In this document: in pieces, positions 42,194 to 50,816 of the stretch
How positions within the stretch are numbered: the stretch's first letter is position 1
How the letters are laid out: each line of letters begins with the position of its first letter
Assembly: GCA_016702555.1 (NCBI GenBank)
Contig: JADJDV010000003.1
Location: 1-64,000, forward strand
Direction: 5' to 3'
Source of the DNA: Burkholderiales bacterium
GTDB taxonomy: Bacteria > Pseudomonadota > Gammaproteobacteria > Burkholderiales > Burkholderiaceae_C
Length of the DNA stretch: 64,000 nt
Made by a program: the position numbers and the translations under genes
The notes under the pieces: generated by a model
Database searches by the model: none
Told to the model about the DNA's origin: nothing
What the model saw: the letters and a program-made list of their open reading frames with translations, nothing else

Positions 42194-43105
42194 ATGATCA
42201 AGGACTTCAGCGGCAAGACCGCCGTGCTGACCGGCGCCGGTTCGGGCTTTGGCCTGGAGTGCGCGCGCATCGGTGCACAGCGCGGCATGAACCTGGTGCT
42301 GGTCGACGTCCAGCCCGATGCGCTGGCAGCGGCTGAGGCCGAAATGCAGGCCCTTGGTGCGCCTGTGCTGGCGTGCCGCGTCGACGTCAGCCAGCCGGCC
42401 GCCATGGACGCGCTGGCGGCGCAGGTCAAGGCCCGCTTCGGCGCACCGCACTTCGTCTTCAACAACGCCGGCGTCGGCGCGGGCGGCCTGATCTGGGAGA
42501 ACAGCGTCAAGGACTGGGAGTGGGTGCTGGGCGTCAATCTGTGGGGCGTGATCCACGGCGTGCGCGCCTTCACGCCCATGATGCTGGACGCCGCGCGTGC
42601 CGACCCGGCCTACCAGGGCCACATCGTCAACACCGCCAGCATGGCCGGCCTGCTGACGCCCCCCAACATGGGCATCTACAACGTCAGCAAGCACGCCGTG
42701 GTGGCGCTGACCGAGACGCTGTACCAGGACTTGAAGCTGGTCACCGACCAGATCGGCGCCAGCGTGCTGTGCCCGTACTTCGTCGCCACCGGCATCCACA
42801 ACAGCGAGCGTAACCGCCCCGCCGGTATGCCGGCTGGCGAGTTGACGGCCAGCCAACGCATCCAGCAGGCCATGACCGACAAGGCCACCGGCAGCGGCAA
42901 GGTGAGCGCGGCCGACGTGGCGCAGAAGGTGTTCGACGCCGTGCAGTCGGACCAGTTCTACGTCTTCAGCCACCCCAAGGCACTCGGCAACGTGAAGTCG
43001 CGCAGCGATGCCATCCTGGCGATCCAGAACCCGCCCGACCCGTTTGCCGAGCGGCCCGAGATCGGAGTCGGCCTGCGCGCGGCCTTGCGCCAGTCAGGCG
43101 GCTGA
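42194..43105 (+). CDS. short-chain dehydrogenase/reductase
   Basis: The 303-residue SDR has TGAGSGFGLECARIGAQRG, NNAGVGAGG, Ser in NTASMAGLL and YNVSKHAVVALTE (Tyr-X3-Lys). Asp in LVLVDVQ suggests NAD preference. It is longer than the other SDR in the cluster by a C-terminal segment (QFYVFSHPKALGNVKSR) typical of the subgroup annotated near acyl-CoA dehydrogenases. It ends the 36.3-43.1 kb cluster. Confidence 0.9.
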   Translation: MIKDFSGKTAVLTGAGSGFGLECARIGAQRGMNLVLVDVQPDALAAAEAEMQALGAPVLACRVDVSQPAAMDALAAQVKARFGAPHFVFNNAGVGAGGLIWENSVKDWEWVLGVNLWGVIHGVRAFTPMMLDAARADPAYQGHIVNTASMAGLLTPPNMGIYNVSKHAVVALTETLYQDLKLVTDQIGASVLCPYFVATGIHNSERNRPAGMPAGELTASQRIQQAMTDKATGSGKVSAADVAQKVFDAVQSDQFYVFSHPKALGNVKSRSDAILAIQNPPDPFAERPEIGVGLRAALRQSGG

Positions 43106-43168
43106 TCAGGACTGCATCTGCGGCGTGCGCCGACAGCGCGGCGCACCCGATCGCGATAGATTGGGCGC

Positions 43169-44101
43169 ATGGCCCAGCCATTGCCACCACTGTTCATCGT
43201 GTTCGACCTGCGCGCTGCGGGTGCCGGCCTGGTGCCGGTCGCGCAGCAACTGTCGGCCCGGCTGCAAGCGGCCGGGCGCGCGCATGAGCTGTTGTGGCTG
43301 GGCGAGGAGGACGAGCTCGGCACCGTGGCTGGCCGCGCCGTGCACGCGGCGCGCGAGGCCGAGGGCGCGGTGGTCGTGGCCGGGCCGCCGGCCGTGGTGA
43401 ACGCCGTCGCGCAGCTGGTGTGGAATGCGCGGCTGGTGTTCGGCGTGCTGCCGCTGGAGGCCGGCGTCGAGTTTGCCGTGGGCGACGCGCTGGCAAGCGA
43501 TCCCGACAAGGCGGCGCAGGCCTTGCAGCAGGCGCGCGTCCAAGAACAGCCGGTGGGCTTGCTGGGTGAGCGCGTGTTCATCACCGACGCCGAGCTTGGC
43601 CTGCTGCCCTGGACGGCCCACACCGCCGCGTCAGCAGCACACCCGGCCGATGGCGGCGGGCTGCGCGCCTGGCGCTCGAACCTCGCCAGCCTGCTGGGCA
43701 GCCGCAGCCTGCTGACCCTGCAAGCCCATGCGCACGGGCGCACGCGGGTCGTGCGCACGCGCAGCCTGCGGGTGCGCTGCCCCCCGCCCGCCGAGCGGGC
43801 GCCAGACATCGCCAAGGCGCCCGCGGTCGGCCAATGGCTGGCCACCAGCTTGCGACCGCCGCCACTGCCGCAGGCCCTGTGGCGCGCCGCCCGCGGCCTT
43901 GGCGGCCAGGTACAGGATGCCGCCGCGCTCGATTCCTTCGGCTTCGAGCGCCTGCTGGTGCGCCCGCGCCGCGGCGGCCACGCCATCACCGTGCGCCTGG
44001 ACGGCGAAATCCTGTCGATGCACGCGCCGCTGCTGATCCAGCCCGCGCCCTGGCCGTTGCGCCTGCTGCTGCCCGCGGCATCGCCTGCTGGAGCGGTGTG
44101 A
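43169..44101 (+). CDS. degenerate diacylglycerol/lipid kinase-like protein
   Basis: The 310-residue protein follows the layout of bacterial diacylglycerol kinase (DAGK catalytic domain) proteins: PPLFIVFDL, AVHAAREAEGAVVVAGPPAVVNAVAQL, LVFGVLPLEAGVEFAV, VGLLGERVFITDAELGL and a basic mid-region. The catalytic signatures are lost, however. The GGDGT-x-N position (residues 71-78) reads AGPPAVVN, and the GT-F/G-N loop reads LEAGVE. It is therefore unlikely to bind ATP normally and may be a pseudoenzyme. It sits alone between the second acyl-CoA cluster and tex. Assignment is by remembered pattern, not by alignment. Confidence 0.6.
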   Translation: MAQPLPPLFIVFDLRAAGAGLVPVAQQLSARLQAAGRAHELLWLGEEDELGTVAGRAVHAAREAEGAVVVAGPPAVVNAVAQLVWNARLVFGVLPLEAGVEFAVGDALASDPDKAAQALQQARVQEQPVGLLGERVFITDAELGLLPWTAHTAASAAHPADGGGLRAWRSNLASLLGSRSLLTLQAHAHGRTRVVRTRSLRVRCPPPAERAPDIAKAPAVGQWLATSLRPPPLPQALWRAARGLGGQVQDAAALDSFGFERLLVRPRRGGHAITVRLDGEILSMHAPLLIQPAPWPLRLLLPAASPAGAV

Positions 44102-44936
44102 CGGCGATTCACCCTATGGCACACTCGCAGACTTTTTGCGGGGCGTGCGGGCCCTTGACCGCCGCCGCCGCACCGGTCGTCCATGCAGTCCATCACCGCC
44201 CAGATCGCCGCCGAGCTCAAAGTCCGCGAAAACCAGGTGGCCGCTGCCGTCGAGCTGCTCGACGGCGGTGCCACCGTTCCCTTCATCGCCCGCTACCGCA
44301 AGGAGGCCACTGGCGGCCTTGACGATGTGCAGATGCGCGAACTGGAAGCGCGCCTGTCCTACCTGCGCGAGCTGAACGACCGCCGCGCTGCCGTGCTGAA
44401 AAGCATTGATGAACAAGGCAAGCTGACGCCCGAGTTGCGCGCGGCCATCAATGCCGCGCCGACCAAGCAGGAACTGGAAGACCTGTACCTGCCCTACAAG
44501 CCCAAGCGCCGCACCAAGGGCATGATCGCGCGCGAATTCGGCATCGAAGCGCTGGCCGACCAGTTGTTTGCCGATCCCACGCTCGACCCGCAGGAGGCCG
44601 CCAAGCCGTTCGTGAAGGCCGAAAAGGCGAGGGCGGTGAAGACTTCACCACCGTGTCTGCTGTGCTTGACGGCGTGCGTGACATCCTCTCAGAGCGCTGG
44701 GCTGAAGACGCCGCGCTGGTGCAATCCTTGCGCGAATGGCTGTGGGCCGAAGGGCTGCTGCAATCCAAGCTGGCATCGGGCAAGAACGAGAACGACCCCG
44801 AGGTCGCCAAGTTTCGCGACTACCACGACTACGACGAGCCCATTGGCCGCGTGCCCAGCCACCGCGCGCTGGCGGTGTTTCGGGGGCGGGCGTTGGAGAT
44901 TCTTGATGCGAAGCTCGTGGTGCCGGAGCTTGCCAG

Positions 44937-45017
44937 CCCCTCACCCCAACCCTCTCCCCGGAGGGGCGAGGGAGCAATACCCCCTCTCCCGCGAGCGGGA
45001 GAGGGCAGGGGTGAGGG
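44937..45017. repeat. palindromic repeat inserted in frame in tex (first)
   Basis: The outer arms CCCTCACCCC (44938-44947) and GGGGTGAGGG (45008-45017) enclose two GC-rich hairpins, including CCCTCTCCCGC/GCGGGAGAGGG (about 44982-45005). It adds a Pro/Ser/Gly/Arg-rich peptide (SPSPQPSPRRGEGAIPPLP) between the tex segments LDAKLVVPELA and LAEGRIALHLGW. The sequence type (CCTCACCC...CTCTCCC) is a common dispersed repeat in proteobacteria. Confidence 0.75.
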
Positions 45018-45529
45018 CAGCAGCGCTTCCAGGGCGGCGTCCCCCAGCCTGGCCGAAGGCCGCATCGCCCTGCACCTGGGCTGGCGCCACCAGGGCCGCC
45101 CCACCGACGACCTGCTGCGCAAATGCGTGGCGTGGACGTGGCGCGTCAAGCTCAGTCTGAGCACCGAGCGCGACCTGTTCGCCCGCCTGCGCGACGACGC
45201 TGAAAAGGTGGCCATCAAGGTCTTCGCCGACAATCTGCGCGATTTGCTGCTGGCCGCGCCGGCTGGCCCGCGCGTGGTGATGGGGCTGGACCCCGGCATC
45301 CGCACCGGCGTGAAAGTGGCCGTGGTCGACGCCACCGGCAAACTGGTCGACACCGCCACCGTGTACCCGCACGAGCCACGCAAGGACTGGGACGGCAGCC
45401 TGCACACCCTGGCCAAACTGGTGGACAAGCACGGCGTGCAGCTCATCGCCATCGGCAACGGCACCGCCAGCCGCGAGACGGACAAGCTGGCGGGTGATCT
45501 GATCAAACTGCAGGCAAAGGTGGCTCCCA

Positions 45530-45589
45530 CCGTTCGGGCTGAGCCTGTCGAAGCCGGGACCAACGCTTCGACAAGCTCAGCGCGAACGG
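45530..45589. repeat. palindromic repeat inserted in frame in tex (second)
   Basis: The left arm 45530-45554 (CCGTTCGGGCTGAGCC...) and right arm 45565-45589 (...GCTCAGCGCGAACGG) are 25-bp inverted repeats with two mismatches around a 10-nt spacer. The 60-bp element equals 20 codons and yields the peptide TVRAEPVEAGTNASTSSART inside tex. The GCTTCGACAAGCTCAGC core is a widely dispersed repeat type. Confidence 0.8.
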
Positions 45590-46619
45590 GTTGGGGCGTG
45601 ATCGAAAAAATCGTCATCAGCGAAGCCGGCGCCTCTGTCTATTCGGCCAGCGAATACGCTTCTCAAGAACTGCCCGATGTGGATGTGAGCCTGCGCGGCG
45701 CCGCCAGCATCGCCCGCCGCCTGCAAGACCCGCTGGCCGAGCTGGTCAAGATCGACCCCAAATCCATCGGCGTTGGCCAGTACCAGCACGACGTGAACCA
45801 GAGCGAGCTGGCCCGCACATTGGATGCGGTGGTCGAGGATTGCGTGAACTCCGTCGGGGTGGATCTGAACACGGCCAGCGCGCCGCTGCTGAGCCGCGTG
45901 TCGGGCCTGTCGGGCACCGTGGCCAAGGCCGTGGTGCGCTGGCGCGAGCAGCACGGCGCCTTCAAAAGCCGCCAGCAACTGCTGGATGTGAGCGGCCTTG
46001 GCCCCAAAACCTTCGAGCAGAGCGCGGGCTTCCTGCGCATCCGCGGCGGCGACAACCCGCTGGACATGACGGGCGTGCACCCCGAAACCTACCCGGTGGT
46101 CGAGCAAATCATCGTCAAGACCGGCAAGCCCATCGACCAGATCATGGGCCGCGCCGAGTTGCTCAAGCCCCTCAAGCCCGAAGCCTTTGCCACCCCGCAG
46201 TTCGGTGCCATCACGGTGAAAGACATCCTGGCCGAGCTGGAAAAACCCGGCCGCGACCCGCGCCCGGACTTCAAGGTGGCGCGCTTCAACGATGGTGTGG
46301 AAGACATCGCCGACCTGCGCGAAGGCATGGTGCTGGAAGGCACGGTGAGCAACGTGGCGGCCTTTGGCGCCTTCGTCGATCTGGGCGTGCACCAGGACGG
46401 ACTGGTGCATGTGAGCCAGCTTTCAAACAAGTTCGTCAACGATGCGCGCGAGGTCGTCAAGACCGGACAGATCGTCAAGGTGAAGGTGCTTGAGGTCGAT
46501 GCGCCGCGCAAGCGCATCAGCCTGACGATGAAGCTGGATGCGCCAGCGCCCCGGCGCGATGGCCCGCGCGAGAACCGCTTCGAGCACGCGGCACGCGGTC
46601 CGCGCGGCCCGTCGGACGA

Positions 46620-46904
46620 TCAGGGCCGGACGCAGCCGTCGGCGGGTACCGCCATGGCCTCGGCGTTCGAGAAGCTCAAGGGTTTGTCCCGCCCTTGAGT
46701 GCCGAGCGCCGGGGGGGCGTGTCGACCCGGTGCGCGCTGTGGTGGTGGCTTGGGTGCCACGCGTGGCACCACGATGGCGTCGTCGGGCAGGGCATCGTCG
46801 TCGGGCACGTCGCGTGCCATGCTGCGCAGTACGCTCGTGGCATGGGCAGCACCGGTCATCACGGAAATCCAGCGGACGGTCAACTGGGCGAAGAGCATGG
46901 TCAT
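46620..46904 (-). CDS. hypothetical small protein, antisense to the tex 3' end
   Basis: The ATG at 46904 has an AGAGGAGA ribosome site 5 bp upstream, which is the main support. The 94-residue product starts MTMLFAQLTVRWISVMTGAAHATSVLRSMARDV and has one weakly hydrophobic N-terminal segment followed by a Pro/Arg-rich tail (PRVAPKPPPQRAPGRHAPP). The last 79 bp overlap the tex coding region on the other strand. No family recognised; it could be a chance frame. Confidence 0.4.
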   Translation of the reverse strand: MTMLFAQLTVRWISVMTGAAHATSVLRSMARDVPDDDALPDDAIVVPRVAPKPPPQRAPGRHAPPALGTQGRDKPLSFSNAEAMAVPADGCVRP

Positions 46905-47159
46905 GTCTGTCTCCTCTGTGCAACGACTACGTCGATTATGTGGCTCTTCCCGCACAAATGACTTGCATTGCGCGGTCTTTCAATATATGCGTTAACCGCC
47001 GCCAAGGCGACAACTTCTGCGCTCAGAGTGTCACGAGCGGTGTCCGTGGCCACCGACCGCCGCGCGGGGATGGGCCGGTTCATCGCGCGTGGGTGAGCGC
47101 ACGGCCTGGGTGGCAGGCGTTAACATCGTCCGATTCTCAGCACCCTTGATGACACTACG
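46905..47159. other. non-coding stretch before dsrE, no gene seen
   Basis: No convincing frame is present. Around 46960-47000 the DNA is less GC-rich than its surroundings, with TTGCAT and TATATG about 15 bp apart, a possible weak plus-strand promoter for the dsrE-like gene. Confidence 0.25.
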
Positions 47160-47516
47160 ATGCAAAAGATTCTTCTCATCGTCCACGCGCCGCCCTATGG
47201 CAGCGAGCGCTGTCTGTCGGCGCTGCGGCTGGCCCTGGCGCTGATGGCGCGCGAGGCCGACAAGCCCCAGCTCGACGTCTTCCTGATGTCCGACGCCACC
47301 GTGCTGGGCCTGCCGGGCCAGCAGGACGCCTCGGGCAACACGCTGCAGCAGATGGTCGAGCAGCTGGTCGGTCACCAGGTGCCGGTGAAGGTGTGCAAGA
47401 CCTGCGCCGGCAACCGCGGTCTGCTGTCGCTGAAGCTCATCGATGGCGTCAGCGTGGGCACGCTGGCCGAACTGGCCGAGGCCACGCTGCAGGCCGACAA
47501 AGTCATCACGTTCTGA
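47160..47516 (+). CDS. DsrE/DsrF-like family protein
   Basis: The 118-residue protein has the DsrE fold pattern: MQKILLIVHAPPYGSERCLSALRLALAL, LDVFLMSDATVLGLPGQQ, VKVCKTCAGNRGL and ELAEATLQADKVITF. The Cys pair (CKTC) sits where sulfur-relay members carry their reactive Cys. Related YchN-type proteins form hexamers of unclear role; some relatives carry sulfur for tRNA thiolation. It stands alone. Confidence 0.85.
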   Translation: MQKILLIVHAPPYGSERCLSALRLALALMAREADKPQLDVFLMSDATVLGLPGQQDASGNTLQQMVEQLVGHQVPVKVCKTCAGNRGLLSLKLIDGVSVGTLAELAEATLQADKVITF

Positions 47517-47571
47517 CGGCCGGGCGACCGCATGCCGTGTCCTGATGGGTTCGGGAGCGCGCGGGCGCGCC

Positions 47572-48057
47572 TCACCCCGACCTTGTCCACGCCGCAGCGG
47601 CGAAGCACGCCGCCGACGCCCAGGCCCGCACCAGATTGGCTTCGTTCCAGCGCCCGCGCGCAGCCTGCCAGTCCGCTGGTGGGTGCTGCGGATCCCATGC
47701 CGCCAGTGCGTCGTTGATCGGCACATTGACACTGCGCGTGAGCCAGAACACCGCCGCGCCGTACACGAGAGCGATCAACGCCCAGCGCAGCGCGCGGCGC
47801 TGCCACCCGGCCCACAGCGCCGCACCGGCAGCCAACCAGGGCAGCAGGGCACTGCCGAAGTAGACGCCGCCGAACACTGCGTTGCGCACCACGCGGTTGA
47901 TCGACTGCTGGGCAGCGATGTAGGTGGCGGCGTCCAGCGAAGCCATGGCAGGCGCCACGTCAACAGCAAAGGAAAAGAAGAAGCCGGCCATCAGCCCCAA
48001 CAGCAGCAATGCCAGCCACTCGGTGCGGCGCAGCACGACAAACGGTGCGTGGTTCAC
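47572..48057 (-). CDS. DUF1772 (anthrone oxygenase-like) membrane protein
   Basis: The GTG start at 48057 overlaps the stop of the upstream gene by 4 bp (GTGA). The 161-residue protein has four hydrophobic segments (WLALLLLGLMAGFFFSFAVDV, AVFGGVYFGSALLPWLAAGAALW, LRWALIALVYGAAVFWLT, ANLVRAWASAACFAAAAW) and the DUF1772 features NVPIN.. and ...A.W.R.N. Members include anthrone oxygenase; most are uncharacterised. Confidence 0.8.
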   Translation of the reverse strand: MNHAPFVVLRRTEWLALLLLGLMAGFFFSFAVDVAPAMASLDAATYIAAQQSINRVVRNAVFGGVYFGSALLPWLAAGAALWAGWQRRALRWALIALVYGAAVFWLTRSVNVPINDALAAWDPQHPPADWQAARGRWNEANLVRAWASAACFAAAAWTRSG

Positions 48058-48956
48058 AGGGGTGCCACCGCGGGCGTGAAGGCCACGGATTCGATGCGGG
48101 CGCGCACCTGCTCGAACTCGCTCTCGCCCAATCGCCAGTGGACCGCCATGCGCGTGGGCAGGCGCAGACCGCCCATGTCCTGGTAGTCGGTGCGCGTCAT
48201 GATCCAGCGCGCGCCGATCCAGCGTTCCGGCACCTCGCCCGAATAGCGCAGCAGGCGGTCGTCGCTCTCGCAGCGCGTCAGCGCGCCGCCAGGCTCGAAA
48301 TGGCACTCCATGCTGGCCCGGGCGGAACCATGCTGCAGCACGGCGCGGGCGCGGCTGTCGCTGACCGGCTCCCAGCGCAGCCAGCGGCTGGGCATCAGCA
48401 TGGTTGGCGACTGCGTGGCTTCGGCGAAGAAGCGGACCATGTAGGTCTGGTCGATCGCAGGATCGCGCTCGTCCATCATCACACGGCCATCGGCGCGGAT
48501 GGCCCAGATGTGCGTCTGGCCGTCCAGATAGGCATCGCGCACGTCGATATGCCCGCCTGGGCTTTGCCAGCGGCTGTCCCAGACATAGCCCAGGCCGTGG
48601 CTGGACAGTGCCATCACCTGCTGGCCCTGTGCCGGCAGCCAGGGCGTGGCGGTGGCCACACGAGAGCGGTCGCCAGTGAGCGGAATGCGGACCTCGCCCG
48701 TGAACCGGTAGCGCGCCAGGCGCGCCAGCGGCGCGCGATCGGCACCGGTGTAAGCCAGGTAGCGGCGCACTGGCGCGGGCAAGCCGTTCAGCGCCGCGAG
48801 ATCCACCGCCGGCGCGTGGGCGACGTGCTGGTGCAGGTGGTCGATTTCGGCATCGACCTGCTGGCGCATATGTGCTGGGGAAGCGGCGGCCAGCATGGGC
48901 AGGGCGGCACACGAGAGCGCCGTCCAGCGGGTGAAGCAAGGTGATAAGACAAGCAT
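48054..48956 (-). CDS. uncharacterised secreted/periplasmic protein (DUF6544-like)
   Basis: The 300-residue protein has a possible signal peptide (residues 1-26, ending LAAASPA). The segment LNGLPAPVRRYLAYTG near residue 57, followed by FTGEVRIP and later ERWIGARWIMTRTDYQDMGGLRLPTRMAVHW, resembles a family of unknown function I recall as DUF6544/DUF6920. It is translationally coupled to the downstream DUF1772 membrane protein, suggesting a joint role. Function unknown. Confidence 0.65.
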   Translation of the reverse strand: MLVLSPCFTRWTALSCAALPMLAAASPAHMRQQVDAEIDHLHQHVAHAPAVDLAALNGLPAPVRRYLAYTGADRAPLARLARYRFTGEVRIPLTGDRSRVATATPWLPAQGQQVMALSSHGLGYVWDSRWQSPGGHIDVRDAYLDGQTHIWAIRADGRVMMDERDPAIDQTYMVRFFAEATQSPTMLMPSRWLRWEPVSDSRARAVLQHGSARASMECHFEPGGALTRCESDDRLLRYSGEVPERWIGARWIMTRTDYQDMGGLRLPTRMAVHWRLGESEFEQVRARIESVAFTPAVAPL

Positions 48957-49022
48957 CGTCGGGCCAGATCCGGTGGTTGAGGATGCCCGCGATGTTGACC
49001 TCGCGCCTTGCCCGGCGCCTTA

Positions 49023-49619
49023 TCAAATGTTCAGCCGGTCCGGCACAGCGCCGGCGTGGCGACGGATCCGCGACAGCGAGACGTCGGTGATGCCCAGGTA
49101 GCTGGCCAGATGCCCCAGCGCGATGCGCTCGGCAATCCCCGGCTCACGCGCGCAGAACGCGGCATAGCGCCGACGCGCGTCCAGCGTCAGCAGATCGTGC
49201 TCGCGCTGCAGCTTGTGACTGACCAAGCGCGCCAGCAAATCCGTGCGCAGCGGTTCCCAGGCGCCCACCGCGTCCAGGCGGGCGCGCCAGGATGCGGCGT
49301 CAGCGCGCCACACCACGCCGGGTTCGAGCGCACCGATCTCGAACAGCGACGGCTCGCCCCACATGGCCGGCGTCAGCGGGCAGAGCAGGGCGCCTTCCAG
49401 AAAGAAGTTCTTGTTGAATTCGCGCCCATCAGAACGCGTGAAGTACAGGCGCAGCGCGCCGCGCTCGATCCACAGCACGTGGCGCCAGACATCGCCGTGA
49501 CGCAGCAGCGGCTGCCCCTTGTCCAGGCGCTTGGGCGCGAAATCGGCAGCCGCTCGGGCGAGCGCATCGTCAGCCAAGCCAGGCAGCCACTGGGCCAGCG
49601 CGCGCCGCAGCGCGTCCAT
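49023..49619 (-). CDS. Crp/Fnr-family transcriptional regulator
   Basis: The 198-residue protein has an N-terminal cyclic-nucleotide-binding-type beta-barrel (PLLRHGDVWRHVLWIERGALRLYFTRSDGREFNKNFF) and a C-terminal winged helix with ERIALGHLASYLGITDVSLSRIRRHAG. The effector is not evident; Fnr-type iron-sulfur cysteines are absent. It starts one base inside the stop of the alcohol dehydrogenase (TGATG), so it may regulate that operon. Confidence 0.9.
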   Translation of the reverse strand: MDALRRALAQWLPGLADDALARAAADFAPKRLDKGQPLLRHGDVWRHVLWIERGALRLYFTRSDGREFNKNFFLEGALLCPLTPAMWGEPSLFEIGALEPGVVWRADAASWRARLDAVGAWEPLRTDLLARLVSHKLQREHDLLTLDARRRYAAFCAREPGIAERIALGHLASYLGITDVSLSRIRRHAGAVPDRLNI

Positions 49620-50755
49620 CACGTCGATTCGACCAGCATGCGCCGATAGTCCTCGGCCGAGGCGATGCGCGGGTTGGTCTGGTGGCAATGGTCGAGCAGC
49701 GCGTGCTCGACCACGCGGTTGAACATGGCTTCGGTCACCCCCATGGCGCGCAGGCCGGTGGGCAGACCCAGACGCGCCGTCATATCGCGCACCGCCTGCG
49801 CGACGTCGGCGCCGGCCGCCAGACCCATGGCCTGCGCCATGCGTGCCAGCCGATCCTCTGTCTGAATGTTCTCGGCGCTGGCGTTGAAGCCGATCACCGC
49901 CGGCAGGAACACCGCATTCAGCGTGCCGTGGTGCAGGCGCGGATCGACGCCACCCAGGCTGTGGCTCAAGCTGTGCACGCAGCCCAGGCCTTTCTGGAAC
50001 GCCAGCGCGCCGTGCATGCTGGCGGCCATCATGTTCAGGCGCGCCTCGTGGTCGCTGCCGTCGGCGGTCGCGCGCTCGATGTGCGCCCAGCCACGGCGCA
50101 GGCCTTCCAGCGCAATGCCGTCGGCGACCGGATTGAAGGCCGGCGCCATGAAGGTCTCCATGCAGTGCGCGATGGCGTCCATGCCGGTGGCGGCCGTCAA
50201 CATGGGCGGCAGGCCCAGCGTCAGCGCCGGGTCGCAAATGGCGGCCTTGGGCATCAACGCCCAGTTGTGAAAGCCCAGCTTGCGGCCGTCGTCGACGATG
50301 ACGATGGCGCCGCGCGCCACCTCGCTGCCGGTGCCGGCGGTGGTGGGCACGGCGATCAGCGGCGCCACGGCCTCGGTGATTCGGGTCGAGCCGCCTTCGA
50401 TGGTGGCGTAGGTGGTGAGCGGCCCGGGGTGGGTGGCAGCAATCGCCACGCCCTTGGCGCAGTCGATCGCGCTGCCGCCGCCGACGGCGATCAGGCCGTC
50501 GCAGTGCTCGGCCCGATAGAGCTCGGCCGCAGCACGCACCGCGGTCTCGGTCGGGTTGGACGGCGTGCCGTCGTACACGGCATGCGGCATGTCGCCCAGC
50601 GCGTCGATGACCGGTTGCAGCACGCCGGCGGCGCGCACGCCAGCGTCGGTGACAAGCAGCGGCCGCGCGATGCCCACGCGCTGGCAATGCGCGCGCAGTT
50701 GCGCCACGGCGCCGTAGTCGAATTCGATCTGGGTCAGGTACTGGATCAGGGCCAT
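49619..50755 (-). CDS. iron-containing alcohol dehydrogenase
   Basis: The 378-residue type III ADH has GLIAVGGGSAIDCAKGVA (NAD site), VPTTAGTGSEVARGAIV, GMDAIAHCMETFM and the metal ligands Asp (CDPAL..TGMD), HSLSHSLGG and HHGTLNAV. It interconverts an alcohol and an aldehyde/ketone, or may be a maleylacetate-reductase-like relative; substrate unknown. It is co-transcribed with the Crp-type regulator and divergent from the lipoprotein gene at 50817. Confidence 0.92.
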   Translation of the reverse strand: MALIQYLTQIEFDYGAVAQLRAHCQRVGIARPLLVTDAGVRAAGVLQPVIDALGDMPHAVYDGTPSNPTETAVRAAAELYRAEHCDGLIAVGGGSAIDCAKGVAIAATHPGPLTTYATIEGGSTRITEAVAPLIAVPTTAGTGSEVARGAIVIVDDGRKLGFHNWALMPKAAICDPALTLGLPPMLTAATGMDAIAHCMETFMAPAFNPVADGIALEGLRRGWAHIERATADGSDHEARLNMMAASMHGALAFQKGLGCVHSLSHSLGGVDPRLHHGTLNAVFLPAVIGFNASAENIQTEDRLARMAQAMGLAAGADVAQAVRDMTARLGLPTGLRAMGVTEAMFNRVVEHALLDHCHQTNPRIASAEDYRRMLVEST

Positions 50756-50816
50756 GGCATTTTTTACGGATACGATGAGCGGCCTGATTATTCACACAAG
50801 ACAAGGAGACACGATC

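Larger units (their letters stand above)
44183..46698 (+). pseudogene. tex: Tex-family RNA-binding transcription accessory protein, with a frameshift and two in-frame repeat insertions
   Basis: The N-terminal frame (44183 to about 44625) encodes ITAQIAAELKVRENQVAAAVELLDGGATVPFIARYRKE; the rest is in another frame (VSAVLDGVRDILSERWAEDAALV onward to 46698). The frames meet near 44621-44626 at GAAAAGGCGAG, where one missing base (probably a G) would restore KAEK-GEGGEDFTTV. The remainder is typical Tex: YqgF-like domain (GLDPGIRTGVKVAVVD), helix-hairpin-helix (GLSGTVAKAVVRWRE), and a C-terminal S1 domain (GMVLEGTVSNVAAFGAFVDLGVHQDGLVHVSQLS). Two palindromic repeats (44937-45017, 45530-45589) are read through in frame, making the repaired protein about 838 residues, some 50-60 longer than usual. 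Confidence 0.9.

Noticed and set aside
38945..42973. Minus-strand open frame of 1342 codons opposite the 39-43 kb genes
   Set aside because: It runs antisense through five intact plus-strand genes with recognised domains; its translation is His/Ala/Gly/Arg/Gln-rich low-complexity sequence typical of the antisense frame of high-GC genes.
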